The notes: generated from the sequence alone by a model not told the origin. Shown: positions 45,150-55,093, counted from the stretch's first letter. The stretch is DNA of 64,000 nucleotides from CAWAWP01 sp963841205 (GCA_963841205.1 CAWJCH010000046.1:62001-126000); one strand, 5' to 3'. Numbers and translations: made by a program.

Positions 45150-45791
45150 ATGTCGAAGACTGCAACGAGCCGACCGCCGACGACCGCGCCGCTGCGGATC
45201 CTGGGCATCGCCGGAAGCCTGCGCAGAGGTTCGTACAATCGCGCGCTCCTGCGGGCCGCGCAGGAGGGGTCGCCGTCGGGGGTCGATATCTCCCTTTACG
45301 ATATTGCCCCCTTGCCGTTCTACAACGCCGATGTCGAGGCGGCGGGCGATCCTGAGCCGGTGCGTGCCTTCAAGGAGGCGATTCGGGACGCGTCGGCGCT
45401 GCTAATCGCGACGCCCGAGTACAATCACGGCGTGCCGGGCGTGCTCAAGAACGCGCTCGACTGGGCCTCGCGCCCGCATCGCTTTTCGTCGCTTGATTGT
45501 AAGTCGGTGGCCGTAATGGGGGCAATCGCGGGGAGAGGCTCGACGTTTGAAGCACAGGCCCAGCTCCGCGAGGCGCTGGTCTACACAGGATCATGCACCC
45601 TCTCGCAGCCTGAGCTTTCTGTGTCGCGCGCGGATGCCGTGTTTGATGCTGAGGGCCGTCTCGTAGATGCGGACACGCGGAGCGCACTCCGCGAGCTTCT
45701 GGAAGTGTACGTCGAATGGGTACGGGTGATTCAGACGGGAGAGGGCGAACGCTACACGGCGCAGCACGCGCGGCTCACGGCAATCGCGTAG
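45150..45791 (+). CDS. NADPH-dependent FMN reductase family protein
   Basis: A 213-residue flavodoxin-fold protein. FMN phosphate loop 'GIAGSLRRGSYNRALLRAA' is at residues 19-37; 'LIATPEYNHGVPGVLKNALDWASRP' is the second flavin-binding motif; 'MGAIAGRGSTFEAQAQLREAL' follows. The group includes chromate/quinone reductases such as ChrR and azoreductases. The ATG follows AGGAGG. It ends 45 bp before the decayed TnpB element. Confidence 0.93.
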   Translation: MSKTATSRPPTTAPLRILGIAGSLRRGSYNRALLRAAQEGSPSGVDISLYDIAPLPFYNADVEAAGDPEPVRAFKEAIRDASALLIATPEYNHGVPGVLKNALDWASRPHRFSSLDCKSVAVMGAIAGRGSTFEAQAQLREALVYTGSCTLSQPELSVSRADAVFDAEGRLVDADTRSALRELLEVYVEWVRVIQTGEGERYTAQHARLTAIA

Positions 45792-45835
45792 CATGCTCTA
45801 CGGGTGTCGTGATCGTGGACATCACAGACGCGTGA

Positions 45836-47115
45836 CAACTCCCCGCGGCGAAAGCCGGGGGCTTCTCGGCCGAAGCCAGCGCGTGTGGCCCCACTCTCAA
45901 AATGTTCTTCCTTGCGTTGAGGTCGCGGTCGAGTACTCCCCCGCCGCAAGGGCAGGTGTCGGGGCGGTCCGAGAGGGAGCGCGCGTGCCGGTGTCCACAA
46001 CGAGAACCCTCTTGACTCGTGTACGCGGGGTTTACCGCCACCTACGTTCGACCGGCCCAGGCTGCCGTGGACGAAAGGAGGCGCGTGAACTGGCTCCACG
46101 CCGCGTCATGCAGGCTCGTGGCGAGACCATGGCTAGGCGTCATCCGATTGACCGACAAATCCTCAACCGCGATGAGATCAAAGGTGGTGGCGAGGCGACG
46201 GCCATGGTGGTGGGCCAAGTCACCGCGTCGCCAGGTGATGCGCGCAGGGACGCGGGCTACCACGCGACGCCTGCTGGCGCGCTCCGGCGTTCCCTGCTCT
46301 TCTTGCGAGAGACGGCGCGGCGCCTTGGCAATCGCTGTCTCTTCAACCCGCAAGAAACGCGGATTGGCGCTTTCAGTTCCCGTCGCGCGGGTGGCGAACG
46401 TCTGCCGTCCAACATCAATACCAACCGGCAAGCCCGTCGTGGGCAGTGGCACGGGCTCGGCGCACGCACACGAGCAGCCGACCTACCACGTGCCCGTGCT
46501 ACTGCGGCTCATTGTGGCCGTCTTGGGCACGCCTTCGCTTGGACGATGCAGGACAACCTTCACCTGTCCGACATTGGCGATGCGCCGCCGCTTCGTTTCC
46601 GCGTCCAGGGTGCAGCCTAGTCCAGGGTGCAGCCTAGTCCAGGGTGCAGCCTGCTGGAACCTGCGGGAAGGTGAGGCTGTCCTAGCGCTGCGCGCCGCGA
46701 AAGCGTGGAGAGCCTGGCGTCTCGCCTCTCGTCACACGGCGAAAGAACGCCTGAAACGCCCGGGCAATGCGCACGGCAACGTCCTGCCACACCGGCGACG
46801 GGACCACCGCCAACGCGGGGCGTTCCGCCTTCAGCACGGGCAGCGTCGCCGGCTGGTCCTAGCGGCGCAACGACTCCTGGCGCTGGTCCCACGCGGTCGT
46901 GCGTTCTTCCAGCAGGTGGTGAGAGCGCCAGCGGCACTCTTCCCACTGCTGGACCAGGAGCCGCGTCTGTGGTTGGTTCGGGTCCATGCTGTACTTGAAC
47001 GTCTTACGCCTGTTGGCAGTAGGGGCTTAAAGCGTGCGTGCTGTCAATGAGCACGTGTGTTGCGCCTGCGAGCGACAGGGCTTGCATCCCCACGCCTAAC
47101 GGCAGGGGCCTTCAG
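45836..47115 (-). mobile_element. Decayed IS200/IS605-type TnpB element with terminal hairpins
   Basis: The 3' end hairpin CTCCCCGCGGC-GAA-AGCCGGGGG is at 45839-45862. The other end has GCATCCCCACGCC...GGCAGGGG at 47082-47105. Inside, the minus strand holds a broken TnpB: 'RKTFKYSMDPNQPQTRLLVQQ' and 'FQAFFRRVTRGETPG' (46700-47020, two in-frame stops), 'GIDVGRQTFATRATG' (catalytic Asp), 'FDLIAVEDLSVNRM' (catalytic Glu) and 'VNPAYTSQEGSRCGHRHARSL...CPCGGGVLDRDLNARKN' (zinc finger and last Asp). The TnpB is a pseudogene. It abuts the truncated end of an IS1182 transposase, so it probably inserted there. Confidence 0.8.
46604..46653. repeat. 17-bp tandem repeat, three copies
   Basis: TCCAGGGTGCAGCCTAG repeats at 46604-46620, 46621-46637 and 46638-46653 (last copy ends CTG). 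It lies inside the decayed TnpB gene between the N-terminal and central parts and is not part of a normal TnpB. Confidence 0.85.
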
Positions 47116-48422
47116 CCCTGATCTAAGGTAAACCGGATACTGACGACGGACTCGCCTTTGGCATCCTTGCCGGGATGCCAGGCGCTGCTCTGCTCACCCC
47201 GTGGACAGGTCACGACGTGGCGGTCCCAGTCGATGTGGAATTGGGAGACATCGAAAGCGCCTCGTGTATGCGCCTGCCAACTTGGGTCGACGTGCACGGG
47301 CCCAATGAGTTCAATGGCATGCTGATCACGACGCGCAAGGATGCGTTTGGCGCTGCTATAGCCCGCATCGACGAGGTGCTGCTTCGGCAGGAGGTGCTTG
47401 TCCGCCAACTCCGCGTGAATCGCTTTGAGGGCATGGTGATCCTGCTGGGTCGCAGGAGTCGTCTCGACCTGGGTCATGAGATGGGGAAAGTCGTCGTCAC
47501 AACACTCGGTCAGATGGACCTTGTACCCGATCCAGTCGAAGTCTCGCTTGCGCCCGTAACGGACCTCCTCGTCATACGGTGAGCGATGCCACTCGCTGAC
47601 TGGCACCATCTCTTGAGGTGCAAGCCGCTGGGCATGACCCTCAACTTGCCGATATTGCTGCGTCCAGATCTGCTGGAGGATGCGCACGGCGGGCAACTCC
47701 GTGAGCCAGGCCCATTCCGGCTGCGTCGCGGCCAGTTCAAGGCGCGCGAGCAAGGAGTAGCCGTCCTCGCCAATGGTCGTACTGAGCGCGTCGCGTTCGG
47801 TCGGCTCTTTCGGTAAGCGGTAGTCTTCGATACGTTCGGCATAACGCTCAAACCACTCCGGCTGCACCTGTGCCTTGCGCCACTCGGGGGCGACGATCGC
47901 CAGCACGTTGAGCGCATGCCGCAGGGTCTCACCCACGAGTTCGAGCTGGTTGAGGGCCTTGACGGCTCCCAGCACCTGCGTTGAGTCGGTGCGCTGGCGC
48001 CCGCGTGCTGTGAGCCAGCCCCGTTCTTGGCACCGATTGAGCCAGATATCCAACAGCGTTTGTTCGAGACTGCCCCGGAGCAGTCGGGCGCGAAACTCGC
48101 TGAGCACGGAGTAATGGAACCCCTCGTCGGTCAGCTCCAGGCTCAGGGCGTACTTCCAGTCAATCCGGGCACGTACGGCTTGTGCCGCTTGTCGATCGCT
48201 CAGATTCTCCAGGAACTGCATCACGCTGACCAGAGCCAATTGCCAAGGATGCAGCGCCGGTTGCCCTTCGACGGAATAGACCGCAGTGAACATCTCATCG
48301 TCAAAGCGCGTGCCCAATTCATCGCGCAGCCGGAGGGAGACGTTGCCGTCTGGGAAGGCTGAGTGGGCGACACGGGCGGTTTCAACCGGAACAGGGTGCA
48401 AGCCATCGCGCGGTAAACTCAT
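47112..48422 (-). pseudogene. IS1182-family transposase, C-terminally truncated
   Basis: A 436-residue frame starting MSLPRDGLHPVPVETARVAH. The IS1182 core is clear: 'PWQLALVSVMQFLENLSDRQAAQAVRARIDWKYALSLELTDEGFHYSVLSEFRARL', 'QRTDSTQVLGAV' and 'DWIGYKVHLTECCDDD'. Members are usually about 100 residues longer, with the final Glu in the missing part. The frame ends inside the left end of the TnpB element ('RFTLDQG-stop'), so the DDE triad is incomplete. The rest of the IS is not present on the far side. Confidence 0.8.
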
Positions 48423-48552
48423 GGGTCATCCCTCCATGGCGGTCAATCTCCTTCGGTCTCTCCTAGAATGCCTCGGTTTCGAGTTCGCCAACAGTATCCA
48501 GTGCGGGATAAGGAAACCCACCTGGTAGGCTAGGGCCCACGACCAAGTGTGC

Positions 48553-50061
48553 CTAGTCGCTGGTTGGTCAACAGTGGCACGAAGGGTGCGGGAGGTGGAG
48601 GAGGAGCCTGAACGGGGCTCGGTGCGTCACGCCAGGAGGTGCTCCCATGCCCACCCCACGCCAGTCCATCCCACCCACGACCGAGGCGATCGACCAGTTC
48701 TGTGCGCCTTTGACGAGCTGTTCTGCCGCGCGAGGAGCGCGCGCCTCCGCCACTACCTGATCGGGCTGTTGCTGCCGCGCGAGCACAACAAGACGCTGGT
48801 GGAGCTGGCGGCGATCGTGCCGGGCGCCGACCGGCAGGCGCTGCACCACTTCCTGCACGATGCGCCCTGGGACGCCGAGGCGCTCAACCAGCGCCGGCTG
48901 CAGCAGTGGCAGGCGCATCCGCGTGCTCGGCCCGCATGCGGGCGGCGTGCTCATCGTCGACGAGACGGGCGATCCCAAGCGTGGGCACCGCATCGTCCTG
49001 GCGGCCCAGCAGTATCTGGGCAAGCTGGGCCATGTGGCCAACGGGGTGGTGGCGGTGACCAGCCACTGGACCGACGGCAGTCGCCATGTGCCGCTCGGCG
49101 TCAAACCCTACCGCCCAGCCAGCCGGCTGCCCAAGGGCAGGAAGGACCCCGCCTTTCACACCAAGCCGGCGCTGGCCTGGCAGCTGATCGAGGAGGCGCG
49201 TGCGGCGGGCATCCCCTTCCGCCTGGTGGTGGCCGACTCGGTCTACGGCGAGAACGCCGACGCTGGAGGCGCAGCCTCTTCGCCGCCCAGATCCCCTACG
49301 TCATGGGCCTGCGCCCGTCGCATGGGACCTGGCAAGTGGTCGACGGACCGCGCGTCACCCGCCCGCCTTCACCCCCGCCGAGGCGGCGCAGCGCCTCCCG
49401 CGGTCCGCCTGGCAGCGCACCGTGCGCTGCGACAGCCACGGCAAGGAGCTCGTCCGCTACGTCGCCGAGCTGGAGCTGGGGCCGGCCTATGGCCCGACCA
49501 CGAGCGTGCGCCTGATCGCCGCGACCCTGGACCCGGCGCACCTGCAAGCCCGAGTCGACCTGGTATCTGGCCACCTCCTTGCCGCTCGCCCAGGTCAGCG
49601 CCGCGCAGGTCTACGAGATCTACCGCCTGCGCGACTGGATCGAGCACTACTACAAGCCGGTCAAGCATGAGTTGGGCTGGGCCGACTACCAGATGCGCCC
49701 GGAGCGGGCGATTGTGCGCCATTGGCAGCTGGTGATGCTGGCCTTCACCTTCAGCTTGCTGGTTGGGGCCGTCCCCACCCCCCCGTCCGCCACCTCCCCA
49801 TCCGCAGCCTCCTCGTCGCGCCCACCGGAGCCGGCGGGCGGGGGAAAAATCACCGTCAGCAGACGCCCGCGGGGGCAGCGGGCGGGTCGTGTGGGCCGCG
49901 ACGCTGCGCCGGGTGCGGAGCTGGCTCTGCCCCTGGGCACAGCTGCAGCGCTATTGGCAACGCTGGTCGAGCGCCGCCCCACCGCCCGAGCTGGCCGCGC
50001 TCCTCGCCCACGTCGCCCAGTCTCGCCCGCTTGAAGCCCCCACTTGACCAACCAGCGCTAG
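48553..50061 (+). mobile_element. IS701-family element, decayed
   Basis: Terminal repeats CGCTGGTTGGTCAA at 48558-48571 and its complement at 50044-50057, each flanked on the outside by CTAG (48553-48556 and 50058-50061), a likely 4-bp target duplication. The transposase gene inside is multiply frameshifted. Confidence 0.65.
48647..50047 (+). pseudogene. IS701-family transposase pseudogene
   Basis: The ATG at 48647 follows AGGAGG ('MPTPRQSIPPTTEAIDQFCAP'). Successive frames give 'HYLIGLLLPREHNKTLVELAAIVPGADRQALHHFLHDAPWDAEALNQRRL', 'GVLIVDETGDPKRGHRIVLAAQQYLGKLGHVANGVVAV' (first catalytic Asp), 'LFAAQIPYVMGLRPSHGTWQ', 'TPAEAAQRLPRSAWQRTVR' and 'SAAQVYEIYRLRDWIEHYYKPVKHELGWADYQMRPERAI' (last Glu), ending 'AHVAQSRPLEAPT' at 50047. 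At least five frameshifts. IS701/IS4-like call from the DETGDPK motif. Confidence 0.8.
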
Positions 50062-50169
50062 TGCGTCGTTCCCCAACGATGGACGTCTTCTCCCCAGAAG
50101 GTCCCGGCGCTGACAGAGAATGCGTCACGTCTTTGCGACAGCAAGCGTGATAGAGGAACGACGCACTAG
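50058..50169. mobile_element. 112-bp MITE with 15-bp inverted repeats (IS630-like)
   Basis: CTAGTGCGTCGTTCC (50058-50072) and its exact complement (50155-50169) enclose 82 bp with no coding capacity. The ends CTAGTG...CACTAG resemble the ends of the IS630 element at 53891-55087, and the TA at each end fits IS630 target choice. The IS701 element appears to have inserted at its left CTAG. Confidence 0.6.
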
Positions 50170-50186
50170 CGCCAGGGGGTCCGTCG

Positions 50187-51039
50187 GTGAGTAGACTTGA
50201 GCTGTTCTGCTCGGTGGACGAGTCCTGGCAGCGTTTTGCCCCCGCGTGGCAGCGCGAGTTGCTGGTGTCGGGACGGCGCCAAGGCGCCGCCGCCAACGGC
50301 GGCGGCGCGGACGGAGGTGTCCCAGCGAGCTTATGACGATCGTGATCCTGTTCCAGCAGTCGCACCACCGGACGTTCAAGGCGTCCTACAGCGAGCAGGT
50401 GCAGCGGCATCTGCGTAACGAGTTCCCACAGGTGGTGAGCTACAGCCGCTTCGTCGAACTCATGCAGAGCGTGCTCGTGCCCCTCGCCGTCTACCGGCAC
50501 ACACGGTTGGGCGAGTGCAGCGGCATCCGCTTCATCGACTCGACGGCGCTCGCCGTCTGCCGCACCGCCCGCATCCGGCAGCATCGCGTCTTCGCGCTCG
50601 ACGCGCGCCGTGGGAAGACCTCCGTCGGCCCGTTCTACGGGCGCAAATTGCATGTGGTCGTCGACGACCGCGGCGAGCTGCTCGCCTCCTGCCTGAGCCG
50701 CGGCAACCTCGACGACCGCCGTCCGGTCCCGCGCCTGGTCCGGCGCCTCTTCGGCAAACGCTTCGGCGATCGGGGGCACATCTCCCAAGCCTTGGCCGAA
50801 GCCCTGTTCATCCGCCAGGGCCTCTCCCTGATCACCAAGCTGCGCAAGCAGGCCATCATCGAGACCATCGACGACCAGCTCAAGAACATCTGCCACATCG
50901 AGCACTCCAGCCACCGCACCCCCGCAACTTCCTGGTCAACTTGCTTGCCGGCCTCATCGCCTCCTGCCACCAACCCAAGAAACCCTCCTTGGATCTAGGG
51001 CAACAGCCGCTTTCGCTCGCTTCCCTTATCCCGAACTGA
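50187..51039 (+). pseudogene. IS982-family transposase pseudogene
   Basis: The N-terminal frame starts at GTG 50187 ('SRLELFCSVDESWQRFAPAWQRELL'), runs into a GC-rich hairpin (50284-50308) and ends at a stop near 50335. The main frame 'SELMTIVILFQQSHHRTFKASY' continues through 'IRFIDSTALAVCRTARIRQHRVF' (first Asp), 'KLHVVVDDRGELLASCLSRGNLDDRRPV' and 'IETIDDQLKNICHIEHSSHR', then a shift near 50930 to 'RNFLVNLLAGLIASCHQPKKP', ending at 51039. IS982 family, two frameshifts. Confidence 0.8.
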
Positions 51040-51046
51040 CTTGGAT

Positions 51047-51380
51047 TAGTGTTCACGTCCACCAAAGGAACACCACTCGAGCCGCGCAATGTGGTGCGAC
51101 ATTTCAACGGGCTGCTGAACAAGGCGGGTCTGCCGCACAAGCGTTTCTACGATTTGCGACACACGTGCGCAACGCTCCTGCTCGTACAGGGAGTCATCCG
51201 CGCGTCGTGATGGAAATCTTGGGACACAGCCAAATCAGTCTGACGATGAATACGTACAGACATGTCGTGCCGACGCTGCAGAAAGAAGCCGCAGGGCGCA
51301 TGGATGACCTGCTCACTGGTGGTCGGCAACGCGGAGACGGAGGTGATTCGGAGAGTCCTATAGCGGGATCCATCGGCTGA
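51047..51380 (+). pseudogene. Tyrosine recombinase (phage-type integrase), C-terminal fragment
   Basis: The frame from 51047 gives 'VFTSTKGTPLEPRNVVRHFNGLLNKAGLPHKRFYDLRHTCATLLL' (catalytic Arg in DLRHT). After a shift near 51200 it continues 'HPRVVMEILGHSQISLTMNTYRHVVPTLQKEAAGRM' with the His of LGHS and the nucleophile Tyr. The N-terminal half is gone. It lies about 800 bp from tRNA-Thr and 1.1 kb from tRNA-Trp, as expected for an integrated element. Confidence 0.85.
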
Positions 51381-51717
51381 GGTCGCGCCATTCCTCCGCC
51401 TCGCTCGCCTCCCACACGAGCTCACGTTCGGCAAGATTGACGCCTATACCGTATCCTGGCCGCAACTTGAACAAACCCCAATGGTGGCGCCCAGCCGAGA
51501 AATGGTCGCGCTCATGGCCTGGCATCGTCGAACGATTCTCCGTAACGAGCACGCGTTGTTCGCGCTCGCAGTAGAGCAGGATGTCGGGGTCTAACGTCCC
51601 AAAACGAGGCGCTCCCGGCATGCCAACGCGTAGCACATCAGTGTCGGAGTCATGCCGACGCAGGGCCAAGACGTACTCCGGCGATAGGTCCTCGTCGACC
51701 AGGAAGCGTACCTTCAC
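51358..51717 (-). CDS. DUF5615 PIN-like protein (putative toxin of a DUF433/DUF5615 pair)
   Basis: A 119-residue protein starting at GTG 51717, overlapping the end of the partner gene by 4 nt (GTGA). 'MKVRFLVDEDLSPEYVLALRRHD' and 'DPDILLYCEREQRVLVTENRSTMPGH' are the DUF5615 pattern, a compact PIN-like fold with conserved Asp residues, linked to RNase-like toxins. Expressed as an operon with the DUF433 gene; the antitoxin is upstream as usual. Activity has not been shown for most members. Confidence 0.8.
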   Translation of the reverse strand: MKVRFLVDEDLSPEYVLALRRHDSDTDVLRVGMPGAPRFGTLDPDILLYCEREQRVLVTENRSTMPGHERDHFSAGRHHWGLFKLRPGYGIGVNLAERELVWEASEAEEWRDLSRWIPL

Positions 51718-52046
51718 GCGCGAGACTCTTGCTGCACCTGTCGTTGCGCCTTGAGCTTGCGGAGTCGCTCGACCACGGGCGCTGGGTTGGCGTCGCTACG
51801 GGCCATGTCCTCGGCGATACGGGCGTCAATTCGCCGCAAGTACGCATCCACCTCGTCCTTGTTCTCAAGGTAATACGTGATCGTGGCGTAGACATCGACG
51901 GCCCGTAGCGAATCGTATTGGCGGGCGATCTCTTCGACGGGTTGACCTGCGAGATACTTGTGCAGGATGGATTCGATGCCAACGCGGTGGCCTTTGATGC
52001 GGATTTCATCCGGCTCAAGGAACTCGAAGTAGTCTTCAAGTCGCAT
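51714..52046 (-). CDS. DUF433 domain protein (putative antitoxin)
   Basis: A 110-residue protein starting MRLEDYFEFLEPDEIRIKGHRVGIESILHKYLAGQPVEEIA at 52046. 'IRIKGHRVGIESILHKYLAGQPVEEIARQYDSLRAVDVYATITYYLENKDEVDAYL' is the DUF433 winged-helix-like domain, found next to DUF5615 genes across bacteria and viewed as a VapB-like antitoxin. The C-terminal 25 residues are basic. GTGA overlap with the partner supports translational coupling. Confidence 0.85.
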   Translation of the reverse strand: MRLEDYFEFLEPDEIRIKGHRVGIESILHKYLAGQPVEEIARQYDSLRAVDVYATITYYLENKDEVDAYLRRIDARIAEDMARSDANPAPVVERLRKLKAQRQVQQESRA

Positions 52047-52165
52047 ATCGGGTCCCGCTTTCGGCACAACACTTACCGCGTGCGTTTGGCTGTCAAAACC
52101 AAACGAGCCACATCCTGCTTGGGATGTAGCTCGTGAGATGTCGCTTGAATTCAGGCTTTTGGGGG

Positions 52166-52237
52166 AGCCGGTGATCGGATTTGAACCGATGACCTGCTGT
52201 TTACGAAACAGCTGCTCTGCCACTGAGCTACACCGGC
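52166..52237 (-). tRNA. tRNA-Thr (CGT)
   Basis: On the minus strand the acceptor GCCGGTG pairs with CACCGGC; the D arm is AGCTCAGTGGCAGAGC; the anticodon loop is TTCGTAA with anticodon CGT; the T arm has GGTTCAAATCC. No CCA is encoded. Standard 72-nt cloverleaf. Confidence 0.93.
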
Positions 52238-52439
52238 GCTGGCCGCTTTCACGCCGAGGCCTAGTGTACCGCACTTCGTGGGGACCCGTCAAGCCAAGCG
52301 TCCGAGTGAGTGCATGGCTGCGGCTGCGGACGAAGGCATGCGCTTCCCCCGAACAGCGTGGAAGTTGGCCAACTGGTCGGCGTGCGCCCAACTGTTATCT
52401 TGACGCCACCTGGGCGATAACGTATGCTAAAGCGCGCCT

Positions 52440-52513
<74 letters not shown>

Positions 52514-52738
52514 CCCTGAATTCAAGCGGATTCGTGCTCCTTACTAGGGGCAACGAAAGTCGGTTTGCCCCCAATTCTGCCCCCAATTTATGGGCGGCGA
52601 TGAATAGTATTGGTTTCTAGGAGCTAGCGGGAAGGAGGACTGAGCCATGTGCACCATACACGCTAAGCTCTTGTCCTCCCGTGATAGCTATTTGAGCTGA
52701 TCCCGGAGCGGGCAGGGCACTTCCAGAGGGAGAATGCC

Positions 52739-53671
52739 TTGACTCTGCATCAGCACGATTTAACTTTGCGCCCGATCACCGGGCATGATGAGCTGGACCT
52801 ATTCAACAGTTTGCCGTATGTACTCAACGATGAGGTCTCTGGCGACTTGGCAGCTGGTCGCCGCCGCCCGGAATGGCTGTGGCTCGCCCTACGCGGTGAT
52901 CGCGTTGTGGCCCGGGCCGGATGGTGGTCGCTGCCTGGAGATCAGCACCCGCTGCTGATGGACATCTTCGATATCGACGGCGACACCGACGACGGCGTGC
53001 AGTTGCTGAAGGCTGCACTGCCCGCGGTGGTCCCTGCGGGCACGATACCCCCAGAGTACGGCCGGTTCCTCCCTGCGGATTGGCGCGACCAACAACACAT
53101 CCGGGAGGCGGTCAGCGATCGGATGGGGGCACTTGAACGCGTCGGAGCAAAGCTTCTCGTCGAACGGCTGCGCCTGGAGTGGAGACCCGGTACGCCTATC
53201 GCCGAACTCAGCGGGCGACTCACCTTCCGTCAAGTTGACAACCCAGGTGAACTCATCGAACTCATGACGCTCGTGCTGGATGGCACGCTCGACGCGCACA
53301 GTCGCGACGACCTAACCCGCATGACCCCCAGTCAGGCTGCGCAGGAGCAGTACCAATATGAACTTGAGCGCTACCCCAGCCCGCATGAGTGGTGGCGGAT
53401 CGCGACGTTGCAGGACGGAGAACCGGTGGGATTTGTGATCCCCGCGCATAACGGATACAACCCGACCATCGCGTACATCGGCGTGGTGCCAGCACATCGC
53501 GGCCATGGCTTTATTCACGATGTGTTGGCCGCGGGTACAGGCATCCTCGCCGCGCAGAACGTACCATTGATCCGGGCTTCCACTGACGTCGGAAACACAC
53601 CAATGGCTGCGGCCTTCGCCTTGGCTGGCTATGTCACCTTCGAGCGCCAGATCGACATGATCTGGCGATGA
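52739..53671 (+). CDS. GNAT-family N-acetyltransferase, two-domain
   Basis: A 310-residue protein starting at TTG 52739 (MTLHQHDLTLRPITGHDELDL), with AGAGGGAG upstream. The C-terminal GNAT domain carries 'TIAYIGVVPAHRGHGFIHDVLAAGTGILAAQNVPLIRASTDVGNTPMAAAFALAGYVTFERQIDMIW' (acetyl-CoA loop RGHGFI). The N-terminal 150 residues form a second, less conserved GNAT-like half. Substrate unknown. Moderate GC and position after tRNA-Trp suggest cargo of an island. Confidence 0.85.
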   Translation: MTLHQHDLTLRPITGHDELDLFNSLPYVLNDEVSGDLAAGRRRPEWLWLALRGDRVVARAGWWSLPGDQHPLLMDIFDIDGDTDDGVQLLKAALPAVVPAGTIPPEYGRFLPADWRDQQHIREAVSDRMGALERVGAKLLVERLRLEWRPGTPIAELSGRLTFRQVDNPGELIELMTLVLDGTLDAHSRDDLTRMTPSQAAQEQYQYELERYPSPHEWWRIATLQDGEPVGFVIPAHNGYNPTIAYIGVVPAHRGHGFIHDVLAAGTGILAAQNVPLIRASTDVGNTPMAAAFALAGYVTFERQIDMIWR

Positions 53672-53890
53672 TCACACAGTGCTAGACCTCGACGTCCATC
53701 AGTGGGCAATCAGTTGCCGCAGATTGGTCGTCGGATGAGAGCACTGTCGCCTAGTCCGTTGCTTCGGTAGGTGGCATGGGATGGCTCCCGGATGCAGAGT
53801 TAGTTGCGGTTCAGGAGCCATCCTACCTTTGTCTTCCAAGCTGCCAAACAGCCCTTCCCAATTCCCTAAAGGCTGTATGAGAAGGCATCC

Positions 53891-55087
53891 CTAGTGCGTG
53901 ATCAACTGGCCTTGTCGAGAATAGGATCAGGTAGCGTGAGGTGCGGCTCGTGGGCACACCCGTGATAGGCGCAGACGCGCTCGGCCACCTCGTGAGCACT
54001 GAGCAAACGGGTCGGCTCGACGATGGCGCGTTTGCTGTGGACCCACTTGGGCTCAATCGGGTTGAGCCAGGGACTCTTGACGGGCAGGTAGCAGGCGAGG
54101 ATGCGGACGCCCTGGCCGAGGTGCTTGACCTGATGGTTGTGGGCACGGATCCAGGCGCGCACCGCCTTGCTGACATGCCAGGAGGCGTTGTCCCAGATCA
54201 GCACCCAGACCGGCACGCCCAGCGCCGCGAGTTTGGCCGCAACACCAGTCCAGGAACGGCGTCGTCAGGGCGCTGACGGGGTGGCCGTCGACGAAGCGCA
54301 GCCAGACCGCTTCCTCCTGGCCGGCGCGCCGCAGCAACACGCCGTAGCAGGCCAAGGCTTTGGGGTCGGGATCGTGTTTGGCGACCGTCTGTTCCACCAG
54401 GCGCAGCGGCTGGTCCGCCTCGGCCCAGGCGTGCAGGAATGGCTGGGCCAGCCGGCTCCACCACACCTCATCGGCAAAGCCCAGCGCCCAGTCCGGGTGC
54501 GCTGTGGCCAGCGCGATCAGACGGTCGCGGCGCCTTTTTTTCGGGCGTACTCCGGGTCGGGACTGGTGATCCACTGCTTGGCACGCAGCCAGCTCAGGCC
54601 CCAGGCGCTGCAGGGTGAGGCGAATCGTCTCGCCGCTGACCCGCGTCGGCGTCAGGCCCTCGGCGCAGCTCACCTCGGCGGCCAAGTCCAAGGTCCACAG
54701 ACTGGTGGCATGGCCGAACTCGCGCGGACTGCGGTGCAGCAGCGCGCGCAACTGCTCGGCGCGTTCGCCGGGGAAGGCTTGCGGACGGGGGTGGTGGGCC
54801 CGCGAGGAGCCCTGGCGCAACGCGTCGAGCCCACGCGCGTTGAAGGCGTGCAGCGCGTCGAGCACCGTTTGGTCGTCGCAGCCCACCTGCTCGGCGATGC
54901 GGGGAGCGCGCTCGCCGCGGGCGCTGGCCAGCAGGATCTGGCAGCGCCGCAAGACAAAGGTGTCCTTCGAGCGCAGCCCCGCGGTCACGCCCGTACGCTC
55001 GGCGTCCGTGAGGGGACGCACAAAAATAGGAGGTCTCATACCGGCGAGGATACCACATTCTCGCTTACCCACTTTGAACCGACACTA
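53891..55087 (-). mobile_element. IS630-family element, frameshifted transposase
   Basis: Ends CTAGTGCG (53891-53898) and CACTAG (55083-55088) are imperfect inverted repeats with TA at each tip. The transposase gene fills it. The outer sequences resemble those of the MITE at 50058-50169. Confidence 0.6.
53902..55039 (-). pseudogene. IS630-family transposase, one frameshift
   Basis: The start at 55039 reads MRPPIFVRPLTDAERTGV. An N-terminal HTH ('RAPRIAEQVGCDDQTVLDALHAFNARGLDAL') is followed by the first catalytic Asp in 'LGFADEVWW'. A shift near 54240 leads to 'GVPVWVLIWDNASWHVSKAVRAWI' (second Asp) and 'SPWLNPIEPKWVHSKRAI' (Glu). The DDE triad is intact, and one indel restores the frame. 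The junction has no obvious A-rich slippery site, so programmed frameshifting looks unlikely. Confidence 0.8.
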
Positions 55088-55093
55088 GGGGTT

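Noticed and set aside
46019..47050. 343-codon plus-strand frame in the TnpB pseudogene region
   Set aside because: The minus strand carries TnpB motifs in several frames; the plus frame has none.
50284..50308. GC-rich perfect hairpin (11-bp arms) inside the IS982 pseudogene, considered a regulatory site
   Set aside because: It lies in the variable part of a dead transposase and coincides with a frameshift; more likely slippage in a GCC run.
54230..54260. Programmed frameshift in the IS630 transposase
   Set aside because: No A-AAA-AAA or similar slippery heptamer at the junction; a simple indel is more likely.
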